Source: Macrobrachium rosenbergii (lineage: Eukaryota; Arthropoda; Malacostraca; Decapoda; Palaemonidae). Taken from it: a stretch of DNA of 64,000 nt. Position numbers and translations under genes: made by a program. Under the pieces are notes generated by a model. The model had not been told where the DNA came from. It worked only from the letters and a program-made list of their open reading frames with translations, and did no database searches. Shown here in pieces: positions 1 to 11,876 of the stretch (its first letter is position 1; each line of letters opens with the position of its first letter). The stretch covers positions 52,261,727-52,325,726 of the forward strand of contig NC_089781.1 in assembly GCF_040412425.1 (NCBI RefSeq), written 5' to 3'.

Positions 1-2025
1 TGGATTCTCTATCTAACTTGGAAGACCACATACAAAGAGGTTTTGAAGGAAAACAAATTACTATAGCCGTGTTTTTTGACATTGAAAAGGCATATGTTAC
101 TACATGGAGGTATGCAATATTAAAAACGTTACTAAAAATAACATCCGTGGACATTTACCTAGGTTTATCCAAAACTTTCTGACAAATCGCACTTTTCAAG
201 TGAGAATTGATGATGTATTGTCAAGTACATTTCCACTTGAAAATGGTGTTCCATAAGGAAGCGTCCTTATTGGCACGCTGTTTACTTTAGCAATAAATGA
301 TATCGGTAATAATCTACCTATTGGAATTAAAAGTAATTTGTGCATGGAAGATTTTGCCATATATTATTCAGCATCTCGCATAAAACATGCAGAGCGTATC
401 ATTAATAAAACTATAGTAAAAATAGATGAATGGGCGTCATCTGTAGGCTTCAAAATTTCTGTGCAAAAGACTCAAGCAGTAATGTTTTATAAAAATAGAA
501 GTGGAAAAAAGGTGAAGAAATAGATTTAAAAATCAGAAATCATTCCATACCAATTGGCCAAACAGCAAAATTTTTGGTTTAGTATTTGATACTCACTTGA
601 ACTAGAAAGCCCACATAACATACATGAAATCAAAATGTAAAAGAGCATTAAACCTAATTAAAAAACTATAAAAAACTACTTTGGGAGCCGATAGACATAC
701 CCTTACTTTACTATATAAAGTAACAGTACTGTCTATTGTTGATTATGGAAGCGAAATATATGGCTCGGCATCAGATGCAACACTGAAAACGGTAGACCCA
801 GTTCATAATGAAGGTCTTAGAATATGTTCAGGAGTTTTTCGATCATCACCAACATCGTCTTTACAAGTTGAATGTGGTGAACTACCTCTGTCTCTCCATA
901 GACAGCTAGTAACAATGAAGAATGCTCAGAGAATTCAGACAAATGATTCTCCAACCAAAAAATTATTTGGATTAAGAGATCTGTTTATAAATAATCATCC
1001 ACCTCCTTCCCTTATTAGAGCTAGTAGATTGTTTGAGTCGCTAAATATACTCGTAAATATACAATTTCCTTTAATATTAAGATTACCTCCTCCTTGGACA
1101 ATGAATAAATTGAGAATTTGTACACACTTGAAATATTTATCAAAAAGTCATTCATATACTCCAGAATACCATAGACAACACACAGTAGAACATATAATCC
1201 GAAAAGGTCCACATTATGCAATATACACCGACGGATCTAAGTCACAATACGGAGTGGGATATGCTACAGTATCCCAAGACAAAAGTTATCAGTTCTCTCT
1301 ACCAGATAACGCCTCAGTATTTACAGCAGAGTTATGTGCAATAGTATCAGCCATAAAAATAATTAGAGAAGCCTCATGTAATAATTTTGCGATATATAGC
1401 GACTCCAGAAGCGCTATAGAGGCCATTCAATGCTGTAATAAAAAAAATTAACGTTGTACAACATATAAAGTTTTCACTCCATAAATTGTATAATAAGGGA
1501 AAAAATATTGACATACGTCGGATCCCTGCCCATGTAGGGATTAAGGGAAATGAAGAGGCTGATAAAGCAGCTAAAGAAGCAGTCCACATGACGAGCAAAT
1601 GTAGACATCCCTATTGGTGACTATACAAGATATATGAAAACAGTCATTGTAAAAAAATGGCAAAATATATGGAACAAAGAACCTGAAAATAATAAATTAA
1701 AGAGATAAAATCCAGTGTCAGAAAATGGAGTTCATTATATCAGAGAGAGAGAGACAAGTAATTCTGAAACGTCTTCGAATAGGCCATACTTGTTTGACAC
1801 ATGGCCTCTTAATGAACAGTCCATGTGGCCCCTCCCAAATGCCCAGATTGCAATGTGTTTATAACAGTTAAGCATGTACTGTGTGAATGTCCAAAATATA
1901 ACCTGCAGCGATTATCAAGTTTTGGAAATAGACCAATAAAAGAAATTTTGTCGGAATCTTCAACATTTTCAGTAGTACCCATTTTAATGTTCATAAGAAG
2001 CTTTGAGTTAATTGATAAAATATAA
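1..2025 (+). pseudogene. LINE A1 ORF2 remnant (RT, RNase H, Cys/His finger)
   Basis: Reverse transcriptase plus RNase H of a LINE, which would copy element RNA onto nicked target DNA. RT motif A reads FFDIEKAY (about 77-100). The PQG motif is broken by a stop (about 253-258), and the catalytic YxDD box reads CMED near 342, so the RT is dead. RNase H keeps its acidic residues in TDGSKS (about 1228), AEL (about 1327), YSDSR (about 1397) and ADKAA (about 1558). A C-x2-C-x7-H-x4-C finger follows at about 1836-1890. At least four frame changes separate these blocks. Compared with the intact-length copy A6, the order is complete from RT motif A to the end. Confidence 0.9.
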
Positions 2026-2236
2026 AAAATCAATCAATCAGTATAATGAATTTTAAAACAAGTAAATTTTATGATTTTAATTAATTTATTTTGAATTATA
2101 ATATACCTTTTTAGCGAGTATATATGGAAACATGAGTATAAATGTATTTATTATGTAAGTGTGTTCCAGTATGAAAGCGTATACTTTTTTATAGCTTTTA
2201 ATTTAATTTTCATTTTCATTCACTCATCATTAACGA

Positions 2237-2374
2237 GTGACCTATTTGGTCCCAGTGCTAGGCTTCTAGCCTAGACTTGTCATTTCATCCTAATTCTTCA
2301 GGCTAGCCCTATGAAAGCTGATAGTCAGCTCAGTGGTCTGGTTAAACTTTTTAATAATACTCTAATAATAATAA
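2237..2374 (+). other. Family A 3' end: two hairpins and TAA tail
   Basis: The 3' UTR has a perfect hairpin CTAGGCTTCTAGCCTAG (2258-2274), a second hairpin with arms AGCTGA and TCAGCT (2316-2330), the block AGTGGTCTGGTTAAACT, and then TAA repeats. The same arrangement recurs at the ends of A2, A3, A5 and A6, so it is conserved. By analogy with other LINEs it is probably the RNA site recognised by the RT for target-primed reverse transcription. The last ~60 nt before the tail are also found in the SINEs at 36484-38515. Confidence 0.75.
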
Positions 2375-2794
2375 TTGAAAATAAAAGGGTACGAGTATGT
2401 CCTTTCTAGCAAAGACCAATTCAGTGCTATCATTGCTTTAAGTTTGGCCACATCAAAAAACTGTGTGGGTCAGGTGCTAAGACTGTTGAGGGTAGAGCAC
2501 AAGCCTCTTGATTTAATGGAGACTGAGGAGCAAAAGCATCAAAAGAAGAGACGTTACCCCTCACCCTCTCGTCCAATTAAACATGCAACACTTAGTAATA
2601 GATATGAAGTACTAAGCTCGATGCAAGAACCCCAGCCTGAATTTAAGCAAAATGACATCAGTAAATCAACAAATAATAAACCAAACCTGTCAAGACCATT
2701 CCCTTCCAAATCATCTTTTGGTAATGCTCATAAACAAAAGAGAGTAAATGAGAAGGCTCCATTCAAAGGGCCTTCCGCCAAGCCCAAAAAATAG
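2375..2794 (+). pseudogene. LINE C1 ORF1 C-terminal part, knuckles deleted
   Basis: This encodes the C-terminal tail of the family C Gag-like ORF1 protein, a basic, Ser/Pro/Asn-rich region. Aligned by eye to C2, the text runs from the block YEYVLSSKDQ straight into sequence that in C2 lies about 370 bp further on (around 54200). The interval holding the CCHC knuckles in C2 (53870-53990) is missing. The frame stays open to the stop at 2792. The N-terminal part lies left of A1, outside the window. Confidence 0.7.
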
Positions 2795-2796
2795 TT

Positions 2797-4046
2797 TTCA
2801 CGTCAATACTACAATGGAACTGTAGAGGTCTTTGGGCTCGAAGTGAAGAGCTGAAGGTACTGCTCCATGACCATAGCCCAGGTATTGTGTCTCAGGAAAC
2901 TAAGCTTGGAAGCAGAGAAAATAATCCTGGTTTAAATTACAGCATATATAATTCTCCACCACCAATCAGAGATAGAGCTAAGGGAGGTACAGCAATTATT
3001 GCGCATAAGTCGTTGCAACACTGCCTGTTATCAATTAATACCCAAGCTGTAGCAGTAACTTTCATTTTAGACAAGCAAATTACAGTTTGCTCCATCTATC
3101 TTCCTCCTGATTTGGATTGCACTTATAATGATATTCATTTACTGATCAATCAGCTTCCTACTCCTTTCCTCCTTGGTGATTTTAATGGTCACAACCCCAT
3201 ATGGGGTGGGAACACAACAGATGTCAAGGGTAGGATGTTGGAGGATATTATGGATGATCATAACATCTATACTCAATAATGGAGCCATGACTTACCATAA
3301 CATCTACTCCAATACCTATTTGATGAGGTCTTGCTCATCTAGTGCTCACATTTATTATGAATGGTCAGTTAAGAGTCAGCCCTCTGAGTCACCTCCCAAA
3401 TGGAAGGTAGATGAAGCAGACTGGAAGAAATTTAGTGGGTCTGTTCTCATGGACAAGAATCTAAAATCATTTCCATCCATCGTGGAGTCACATAATTACT
3501 TCAGTGACACCACCATCAACAGTGCAATTGCCTCTATTCCAACAACAGAAGGGGAAGCCCTCTAGACCAGCAGTTCCTTGGTGGAACAAAACCTGCAGTG
3601 GTATGAGAAAGATCACTAGAAAATGCTACAAAAAGTATAAGAGTAGTGGAACTGCCCAGGCCAAAGCTATTTACCACTGTGCTGTGGGCAAGCAAAATAA
3701 ATCTTTTAAAAAAGGAAAAGGAGAGTCATGGATGTACTGCATTCATGGCATTAGCTGAAAAACAGCATCCAAAATGATTTGGAAGAAAATTAAAAAACTA
3801 AATGGCAAGTTTGTCCCTGAACCTCTGCCTACCCTCAAGATATGTGGTGACTTAATCACCCAACCAGAGAGGGTCGCAGAAAAATTGGAGAACATTTCTC
3901 GAGAATATCAAGCAGTGAGAACTGTTCTGTTGAATTCCAAGACATTAGAAATGGCCAGATTTCTCTCAATTTCAGTGAAAATATTGTGAACCATGTAATG
4001 CAGAATTTACACTGCAGAACTCAAAGATGCCTTGCAGAATACCAAG
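2797..4046 (+). pseudogene. LINE C1 ORF2, APE-type endonuclease remnant
   Basis: Endonuclease domain of ORF2, which would nick target DNA to prime reverse transcription. It starts with LQWNCRGL (about 2813), followed by SQETKLG (about 2890) with the catalytic Glu, and GDFNGHNPIW (about 3175). A frame break near 3280 separates this from the rest. The segment normally holding the SDH motif is disturbed: C2 reads SDHFPF there, whereas this copy has lost part of the stretch around 3365. From about 3390 the linker between endonuclease and RT continues in shifting frames up to the Academ insertion at 4047. Confidence 0.8.
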
Positions 4047-4560
4047 TAGTGCTGCGGCAGACAGCTGAAAAGTTTTCTAAAAATGAGATACCCCTACCGG
4101 AAGTATAACAAGTTGAATTTGGTATCAAATCGAACCTTTAATCTTGTACTTTCTAGAAATGGAGTTGTACTTGCCAATATCCCTGCACAACGCTTTCTTT
4201 TTAACACTTTTTACCGTAAACTTCCCTAGAATTTTTTTGTGCAGTGTATACGCTTTCTTTATCATATTCTTACACTTACAAAAGATTTAAACCTAAATAT
4301 GCTTTAAGAAATGAGGAATCATAAATATGACCACCATTTTATTTTCGGAAGCACATAAAAGTAAATAAAAGAGACTTTTCTTACAAAAACAGTGAAAAAA
4401 ATGGAAAAACAATTTCATTTACATTCACGACCAAACTGTCACAGATATGAACATTTCCACCTTATTCATTGTTTTAGAGCATTTAATGCACTTTCTAATG
4501 AGACAAAAATGAATAAGCTAACACAACTTAGTATGGCTTTAAAGCAATTTTGCAAGAAAC
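4047..4560. repeat. Left terminal inverted repeat of Academ-like element
   Basis: Reads as the reverse complement of 9627-10143 with moderate divergence over about 515 bp. Clear matching blocks are CCCCTACCGGA, TATAACAAGTTGAAT, AATGGAGTTGTACTTGCCAATAT, the run around TTTACGGTAAA, and AAATGTTCATATCTGTGACAG read on the opposite strand. From 4561 to the stop codon of the transposase (about 4803) I see only AT-rich sequence with no gene. Confidence 0.88.
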
Positions 4561-4802
4561 ATCTTTTGCATGTAATTTCATGTGGAATTAGTCATTTGGA
4601 AGTACCATCATTTGTATGTAATTCTATTACTACTGTATAGACAATAAAGGCAAACATTAGAAGATACTACCAATGGCATAAGAGACATTTAAGATAAATA
4701 AAATACAAACAGAATATAGTAATTGGTATCATCATGCAACAGATTCCTTTCAGACACTGTAATCAGATGCTTAAAAAGTGTAAACATGACGAGTAACTAA
4801 TC

Positions 4803-6402
4803 TTACTTGTCTTTCTCATCCTCATCATCATCATCATCTTGAATTATAATGGCAGTGTTTGAACAACTATTACAGTTGCATATCTCTATACATTTTAGGC
4901 CTGGTAAGATGCTTGAACATTTTCTTCCATCAGTGCATTGTTCATTCTTACAGAAGAGGTGGGTCAAGTCACGTATTTCGTTTGGGGCAGACTCCTTCAA
5001 GCTTGTTACATATTGCAGGTCTTTATTACATTTCATCCAACCATAATTAGTAGGATATATTATTTTTGGCTTTGCGATATGGCTACTGCACCAAATTATG
5101 GTCTGTAACTTTGCTCTTAGAGCATGTTGCATGAAGGCATCATCAGTAGGTGGGAGAGAGGATACTGGTTTGTCAGATGAGGTTGCCATCTGAAAACGCA
5201 GCTCATCGAGGATATTACATGTCTTGCCTTTAATACCCTTTTCATACATCAAAAGGATAAACTTTCTAGCTGCTTCTAGCTCAGCCTCCTTATCTTCACA
5301 GTGAAACCCTGCTAGTCGTATTAGAGTATCTTGATGTTTTTGAAGGATAGTATAAGCAGTACGTTTCCCGAGTTTGAAGAGACCACTGGTTGTATCACAA
5401 CCTGTAAGTGCATGTGCGGCTGGTAGCATTGTACACAGCTCTGTCCCAACTGTTGCAGCAATTTTAGACACAGATATAAATCTCTCCCGGGTGACAAGCT
5501 TTCCCAAGTGGCCAGAGTGCATATATGCTGTACATCTTTGCTTAATTTCCCTCTTCTTTGGTAGTACAACAGGATAACTAAGACATATGTATCATCACTT
5601 CTAATAACAGTGCATGGAAATGGTGACATATATGTTGCATGCAGCAGCATCTTTGTGTCTGCCTAGTCATGGGTTGAGAATAGTTTTTCCAGATATCTGC
5701 CTCCTTGGCGGGTTATTTCTCTCACAACTTCTCCATTAGGGTAACCTCCAGTGCCTTTTTCTCTGGAAGTCTCTCTGAGACTCTGGCCTGTACATGATTA
5801 CTCAGGAAATGAATGAGAGTCATTTTGTTCATTCCTGACTTGAGAAATTGCCTGTGGTTGGGAACCTGTCTGTTTCCCACAATGATTTGAGAAGGAGCAC
5901 CAATGGTAGTTAGTATGTCACCACGCTGCTGCCGTTCTTTGCCTTTGATACCTGAACTTTAGTCATAGCCGTCATACACTAACACAAGGGTCTTAATATC
6001 AAGGTCAGGATTCATGAATAGGGTGATCAACTTCTTAAAAATAACTTCTCCTAGGTCATCAACAGTTTTGAACTGTGATTCATTAACACCTTGGATAAAA
6101 CTCATGCTGTCAATGATGTATGCTGTTGGAGTGTGGCATTTGGTTTTCAGTTCAGTTTCTTGCATAACAGTTTCCTCCAATTTGTGTGCTGGATCAGACT
6201 TTGTGGCCTTTCTCATGGTTCCATCATCTTGGAATAGTGCAGATGGAACTGGAGTTAATTCAAAGGACAAAACCTTCTTCTTATCAGTGTCTTGATACTT
6301 TGCAACTGATAGCAAGCGACGGAACAATACCTCTGGATCAAGTATCATTTTCCTAGTTGTGTCAAAAGACATTGCCTTTTTCATGGTCTCGAAAGTGACC
6401 AT
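4803..6402 (-). pseudogene. Academ-like transposase gene, C-terminal XPG/FEN-like nuclease part
   Basis: On the minus strand this runs from about 6402 to the stop at 4803. Readable nuclease motifs in order are: YIIDSMSFIQG (about 6115) resembling the first XPG block, VYDGYD (about 5965) resembling the VFDG block, IRSDDTYVLV (about 5600) resembling the XPG-I acidic block, and HALTGCDTTSGLFKLGKRTA (about 5355-5415), which matches the LLGCDY...GIGPKRA helix-hairpin region of FEN1/XPG proteins. The C-terminal region has several Cys pairs and an acidic tail (DDDDDEDEKDK). A stop after VYDGYD and a frame change near 5550 break it. I reject a cellular FEN1 gene because it lies between transposon inverted repeats and continues from the transposase core. 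Confidence 0.75.
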
Positions 6403-8843
6403 TTTACCCTTATGAATGGAATCTCAAAAGCTTTTTTTATTCCTTTGTTCATTAGCCTCTTAGAGATGAAGTTTTGAACTATCGTCTTTCCTCTTTCTGG
6501 AATTGATGTCAGGCATTTCTCTTTAGCCTTGGTAGCAATCTGGCCAGTAGTGATGTTAATCAACTCTTTAGGGATGGTGTCTACGTCACAGGGCTTTTGA
6601 CAGTGCTTCATGATGTAATCTTCTATTGATGCCACATCTGGCTTGTCTCTTGACATTCTTGATGGGCCAAGCTCCTCATGTATATTACCTTCTGAGGTCT
6701 TTTCAAAGAGCTGCTGAAAGACCTCTGAGTACTCTCCAGAAACGTGTCGAGTTAACATCCATCTCAGTTGATAGTTTGCTCTAGAGCTTGATCATTTGGG
6801 ACACAGGTAAACTTTCTCCTTTTTGTCTAACTCACAACAAAATCTCCTTTCACTAGAAACTTGTACATCTCGAGTTGCTTTGTCTCAAGTTGTCTCATTT
6901 CTGAAACATAAACTGGTGTGTACCTGGCATAGTTTACTTGTCCAGCCATATGGAAGAAAGGAACCGTCTCCATAACTGTCTGCAGATGAAGGCTGAAATC
7001 AGCTTCTTTGTCTGCCATGATTAATCTAAGTAGCAAATCCCCTGCCTCTAGAAAGCTGGCCCAGTACTTGAAGGTTTGAGAATGTTCTTTCTGAAATGAG
7101 TAAAAGTGCCTGAGAGTCTGGATCACTTCAGATATCTTGTTTTTCAGTAGATTAAATACTCCAAAATAACTGGCCTGGTTGTTCCTGTGCATACTGTTTT
7201 GGAGTTTTTGGGCAAGGTTATGGAATTCATCATCAATCCAAGGAAGACCATTTTCGTCGGCATAGTATTCAGCTGCAGACAAATTTAGGTGTGTCAGTGC
7301 TTCATGTGCAACTTTCACTCCTCTTATTCCTTTTGCAAGGTGCTGACCTTGCAACAACATTTGGGCTGTCCCACTAGCATACGCATTGGAAGATGTTAAG
7401 ATATCTAGTAAGCCACCATCTCCATATTGCTTTCCAATGGTAACAATGAAAGTCATTATAAGATGCATACCACCGAGTCTCATGGCTACAGTGCTTTGCA
7501 GTTCAGGTTTTGACCAAATTATCTGCTGTGCCTTACTGTAAATGGCAAGGTCAGCAGTCACTAAAATATGTGGCTGGCCTTGGGATTCTACAACAGAAAT
7601 CAGTCTTAATATGGCAGTATACACAGTTGAGATATTTGAAGGTGGAGCGCTGATGAAAGACAAGTATCTCACATTGACAACAGGAATATCTGTCTGTGAT
7701 ACCACTGCACTGAATCCTGACCATGCTGGTAGGGAGGTCATGTCATCAGTATTTCTACACAATTTCCAAACTAAATCATACGCTTCCACCTGCCTGTGCA
7801 AGTTCAAGTCATGTGTATTGAAGATGGATTCCTCTGCAACACGCTTTGGTTCAGGCCTTTCATGACGTGTGTTGAAGGTTGAAAGTGGTTTTTCCATATA
7901 CCACAAGGCATGTAGTGTCTTTTTCTGTGATCTTGGAATGCCACTTATGATGCCATTTGACTCGGTTCTTTGATATAACACAGCTCCCATACAGTGCGTG
8001 GTTGATAAGCCATTAAGTGTTTCTTCATGCTGGTCAAAATTGTCGATTGCAGCATCTATGATGGAAGTCCAGTCACCTTCCTTGTACTTAACAATTCCTC
8101 GTGGAATGTATGTGCCATCTTTATGTTCATCATCCTCTGCCACTGATATCATAAACTGTCTAATCTCATCACATGGAATAAAATAACCAAGACCATGCAG
8201 TTTCAATGAATTGCTGACTTCCAAATTTGTGATGTAGAGGAATACCTAAACCAAAACTGATAGGTGTCGCAGTGTTATGGCTGAGTCCAATTATGTTGTG
8301 ACATATTGCTGATGTTTTTACAAGATTACCACTAATATATCCATCAGTATGACATGTAGCATTGGTGAAGGCTTTGTCTGAGGTACACCAAGAAATGAAT
8401 TCAAGTAAAGGTGTAGGGACACATTTCAAACATTTCTCTATGACTAAATCACCACTGGACTGATAGAAGTCTGAAATAAATGACACATTGGCAGTGCTCT
8501 TTCTTACAATACCTGCAGCTCTGTGTAATATCGCTGAATCGCTTTTATCGCATTCATAATTTGAAAAGAATGCAAATTCAGTACTATCATCTGTGTTCTG
8601 CAGGTTTATCTCATTAATTCGTGTCAATACATCACCTAATGAGAATTCCTTGGAACAAACTATGTCAGATTTGCCAGATTGAGAGATGAAAATTAACCTG
8701 TCTCTAAAGTGTTCCTTCAGTTTTTCTTTGAGTTTCCATGATCTGCATGAATCTGGTTCAGGTGAGCCAACACTGCTGAGAATCTCTATAAATCTTGCGT
8801 TCATTTCATTCAGATGTAATACTTCTTTCCTGCCAAACAACAA
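6381..8843 (-). pseudogene. Academ-like transposase gene, core part
   Basis: The largest open piece (8224-6827, 465 codons) and its neighbours 8843-8169 and 6758-6381 form the middle of the protein. It holds a stretch with the pattern LVTADLAIYSKAQQI, VAMRLGGMHLIMTFI, and a GLLDIL...SGTAQMLLQG region. I recognise this pattern from large uncharacterised metazoan proteins of this transposon type; it probably carries the catalytic DNA strand-transfer domain, but I cannot assign the acidic residues with certainty. Breaks: a frame change at about 8170-8224 and a frame change or stop at about 6760-6826. These look like decay, not introns, because the protein text continues directly across each one. 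Confidence 0.7.
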
Positions 8844-8844
8844 A

Positions 8845-9439
8845 GTATGCTCAACCTCTTTACATAATACAGTGAACCCCTTTTGAAATGGGTCATTCAG
8901 TGGTTCACTTTTTACCTTTTACTCTACTACTTGAATGTTGCGCTTACTGATATATCCAGCATAACATGATCGGTGATATTTCGTATCATAAGCAAATAAA
9001 TCTGGACATGACAACATCCTGAATTCTATTTTTTCATATCCCCTCTTTGCCTAGCTGCTTTGAGCACATGTTCACATGTTGAGCTCACAGTGCCTGTTGA
9101 AATTTGAATGAACTTTTCATTGCGTTTGTGTGGATCTGGATATGGATTGTGGCCTGTTGATGGTGAAGCCTCTGGTTTTCGTTTCCTGACAGCAATTTGC
9201 ATATTATGTTTTGCTGTGTATGATGATCTGCAGCTTTTGTGAAATGCTGTTCTAATGGTACCATTCAGGATGTCGTCGTGACTAGGTGAAAGCCTTTCAT
9301 GAACGTCATCTTGTCGGAGTTGTGCAGCATCTAAGAGTTGTGTTGGATCCTGTATGGCCTTTTCCCCAGAAAGCAGTCTGTTGCATATGACATAATTTTT
9401 AGATTTAATTTTCTTCTTTGGAGGTCCACTTTCTTCCAT
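8845..9439 (-). pseudogene. Academ-like transposase gene, N-terminal Cys/His region
   Basis: Start proposed at the ATG at 9439 (MEESGPPKKKIKSKN), about 190 bp inside the right inverted repeat. A basic, nuclear-localisation-like start is followed by a Cys (YVICNR), FHKSCRSSYT, and, after a frame change near 9026, a second pair CPDLFAYDTKYHRSCYAGY. An in-frame stop follows IQVVE. Paired Cys/His groups of this spacing suggest a zinc-binding DNA-recognition region. The reading then continues into the core at 8843. Confidence 0.65.
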
Positions 9440-9626
9440 GGTTATAGGTTGACTCTATTCCTATATTACAGGATCATTAGCTGGAAAGAATTGGACACAT
9501 ATATACTTACAATAGCTACAGAGAAGCATAACAAAATAATGCAGTTGCGAAAAAACATACAAAATATACGATTAGGAGTAAACTTAATGAGGGTTCTGAG
9601 CCCTGCTGTCGGCTGGCTCAGTTCTT

Positions 9627-10143
9627 CTTGAAAAACTAACTTTAATTCAACTTCGGATTATTCTAGAATGCTACTTTTGGTTTCATTAGAAAGCTCATTA
9701 AATACTTTAAAACATTGCATAAGGTAGAAATGTTCATATCTGTGACAGTTTGTTTGTGAACATAAATGAAATTATGTTTTTCCATTTTTTTTCACTATTT
9801 TTGAAAGAGAATTCTCTATTATTTACTTTTATGTGCTTCCGACAATAAAATGGTGGTCATATTATGATTCCTCATATCCTAAAGCTTATAAAACTGTGCC
9901 GTATTTATGTTTAAATCTTCTGTAGGTGTAAGGATATGATAAAGAAAGCGTATACAGTGAACAAAAAAGTCTAGGGAAGTTTACGGTAAAAAGTGTTAAA
10001 AAGAAAACGTTGTGCAGTGATATTGGCAAGTACAACTCCATTTCTAGAAGTACAAGACTAAAGCTTCAATTTGACACCACATTCAACTTGTTATACCTCC
10101 GGTAGGGGTACCTTCATTTTTAGAGCCACTTGCCGCAGCACTA
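9627..10143. repeat. Right terminal inverted repeat of Academ-like element
   Basis: Inverted partner of 4047-4560. It ends TGCCGCAGCACTA at 10143 and is followed by AAACCATC, which continues LINE C1. The similarity fades around 9627, giving about 515 bp. Between 9440 and 9626 there is only AT-rich sequence upstream of the transposase start, where its promoter would be expected. Confidence 0.88.
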
Positions 10144-11089
10144 AAACCATCATCCCCTGGTGAAGATAAAATACTCTGTGAAATGCTAAAACATTTCCCA
10201 GAGAAGTCTAAGAAATTTCTTTTAGATATAATAAATGAAATCTGGGAAACTGGTAGCATTCCTAAGAGCTGGAAATTATCATTACTCCTCCCTATGAAGA
10301 AACCAAACAAGGATCCCACTTTACCCAACAGTTACAAACCAATAGCTCTCACCAGTTATGTTTATAAGCTGATGGAAAATATGATTAACACCAGACTTGT
10401 ATGGCGCTTAGAAACAAATAAATTGCTTTCTCCATTCCAGTTTGGCTTTAGGAAAAGTAGATCTACTTTGGATCCCTTGCTCAGGCTCTCAAACCAGATA
10501 CAACAAGGTTTTGCTAAACAGAGCCAAACAATAGGAGTTTTCTTTGATTTGAAAAAGGCATATAACACCACATGGCGTTATGGTATTATAAAATAGTTGT
10601 ATAAAATGGGCATTAAAGGAAAAATGATCAGATTTATAAATTCGGTTTTATCAGAAAGATTTCTAAAGGTAGGAGTTTGGAATCATGTATCACGATCCTT
10701 CTTACAAGAAGAGGGAGTTCCTCAGGGTAGTGTCCTTAGTGTCACCCTATTTCCTGTTGCCATTAATGGAGTATTAGAAAAGATATCATCACCAGTAAAA
10801 GGCTCTTTATTTATTGGTGATTTGACTCTGTACTGCACAGGATATGATGCAGCATCTACTAGCAGGTTCATGCAGAGCCATCAATAAAGTAAGCAAGTGG
10901 GCTAATGAGGAAGGGTTTCGATTTTCTAAATCTAAAACTGCCGCTGTTCGGTTCTGCAGATGCCGAACTAAGGAAACCGTTCCAACTCTTACCTTAAATG
11001 GAGTTATTTAACCTTACTCTACCGAAGTAAAATTTTTAGGAATGGTCTTTGATGAAAAGCTCACTTAGAATAATCATATTGACCAGTTA
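10144..11089 (+). pseudogene. LINE C1 ORF2, RT part (segment 2)
   Basis: Reverse transcriptase domain that continues directly from 4046. Motifs in order: SPGEDKI, MKKPNKDP, YKPIALTS (about 10335), FQFGFRKSRST (about 10440), FFDLKKAY (about 10540), EGVPQGSVLS (about 10710) and the catalytic box LFIGDL (about 10807), where the first Asp of the usual FVDD is Gly. There is a stop at about 10594 and a frame change near 10885. The missing Asp means the RT is inactive. The text stops at a TTAA (11087-11090), where the satellite block begins; C2 continues there with AAAGTGAAAGTG. Confidence 0.88.
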
Positions 11090-11876
11090 ACCCTTAAACG
11101 CCGAGCGTCTATTTACAAAAGTGTCTCCCCGTGTGCTGGCGGGGTTTGAGAGTTAGCGCCGAAGTGGAAAGAAGTTTTTTTTATAAATCACAGCACACTT
11201 AGTTTTCAAGATTAAGAGTTCATTTTTGGCTCCTTTTTTTGTCATTGACTGAAGATTAGTATGCAACCATCAGAAATGAAAAATAATATCATTATCATAT
11301 ATAAACATTGGAATATATGACTGCAAAAAAAAAATTTCATATATAATTGTATACAAATCGCGCTGTGAGCAAAACGGTTAAACCTAATGAGTTATTTTTT
11401 TTCGTTGTATTGTACACTAAATTGCGATGATTTTGGTATATTACAAATTGTAAAGCGATCAAAGCAACACAGAGAAAATATTATCACAAAATGATGCATG
11501 AATTCGTAACGCGCGGACGTAAAAGAAAGTTTTTTCAAAGATTCACCATAAATCGAAATATTGTGCTGGAGACTTCCCGTTTGTTGCAAAATGAAGGTAA
11601 ATGATTGAATATTACTGGAATGTAAGAGTTTTAGCTTACAATTGCATTTTTCGACCATTTCGGTCGAGTCAAAGTTCACTGAAGGTGGAAATTTTGGCGC
11701 TTATCGTGATTTATATGAAAATATTTCAAAACTGATAAAAACTACAACCATGATTTAGTTTTTGTTGTATTCTACATGAAATTGCGCACATTTTCATATA
11801 TAAAACTTTATGTAACGGCTAATAGAAAATGGTGCAAAAATTACGACAAAGTGACTAAAGAATTTATGAGATTTTC
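11090..11876. repeat. Satellite block, left part
   Basis: Starts at a TTAA directly followed by CCCTTAAACGCCGAGCG and holds about 400 bp of a diverged unit, then about 375 bp closely matching the tandem repeats at 16971-18985. Shared landmarks are the block with ACGTAAAAGAAAG, TCGAAATATTGTGCT, CGACCATTTCGGTCGAGTC, GAAATTGCGCACATTTTCA and TACGACAAAGTGACTAAAGA. LINE A2 then interrupts the repeat after GAGATTTTC; the interrupted unit resumes at 16971. No gene is seen. Confidence 0.85.

Larger units (their letters stand above)
1..2374 (+). mobile_element. LINE family A, copy A1 (3' part, cut by window start)
   Basis: Non-LTR retrotransposon carrying RT, RNase H, a C-terminal Cys/His finger and a 3' UTR that ends in TAA repeats at about 2351-2374. 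The RNase H domain and TAA tail point to the I/Nimb/Ingi-like LINE group; the clade is inferred. Family C ORF1 sequence starts directly after the tail at 2375, so A1 was inserted into LINE C1, whose 5' part lies outside the window. The other flank and its target-site duplication cannot be seen. Confidence 0.9.
2375..4046 (+). mobile_element. LINE family C, copy C1, segment 1
   Basis: This is the end of ORF1 and the endonuclease part of ORF2 of a LINE close to copy C2 (51842-64000). It starts abruptly after the TAA tail of A1 and stops at the left inverted repeat of the Academ-like transposon at 4047. The next codons of the same ORF2 resume at 10144, so C1 is one element split by later insertions. 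Further C1 segments lie at 10144-11089, 19304-20099 and 26642-27156. Confidence 0.85.
4047..10143 (-). mobile_element. Academ-like DNA transposon (XPG-nuclease type) inserted in LINE C1
   Basis: A 6.1-kb element bounded by long terminal inverted repeats starting TAGTGCTGCGGCA and ending TGCCGCAGCACTA. It interrupts LINE C1: the uninterrupted C2 copy reads ATACCAAACCATC where here AAG precedes and AAA follows the element, which fits a 3-bp target duplication with one change. The minus strand encodes a large protein with N-terminal Cys/His pairs, a core, and a C-terminal XPG/FEN-like nuclease. From memory, that layout and a 3-4 bp duplication are typical of the AcademX group; no search was made. 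The coding region is broken, so the copy is not autonomous. Confidence 0.75.

Noticed and set aside
4803..6402. A cellular FEN1/XPG nuclease gene
   Set aside because: The motifs match, but the region lies between transposon inverted repeats, continues from a transposase-like core, and is broken by stops.
6827..8224. Host gene on the minus strand with introns
   Set aside because: The protein text runs across the gaps with frame changes and single stops, without consistent splice sites, as expected for a decayed transposase.
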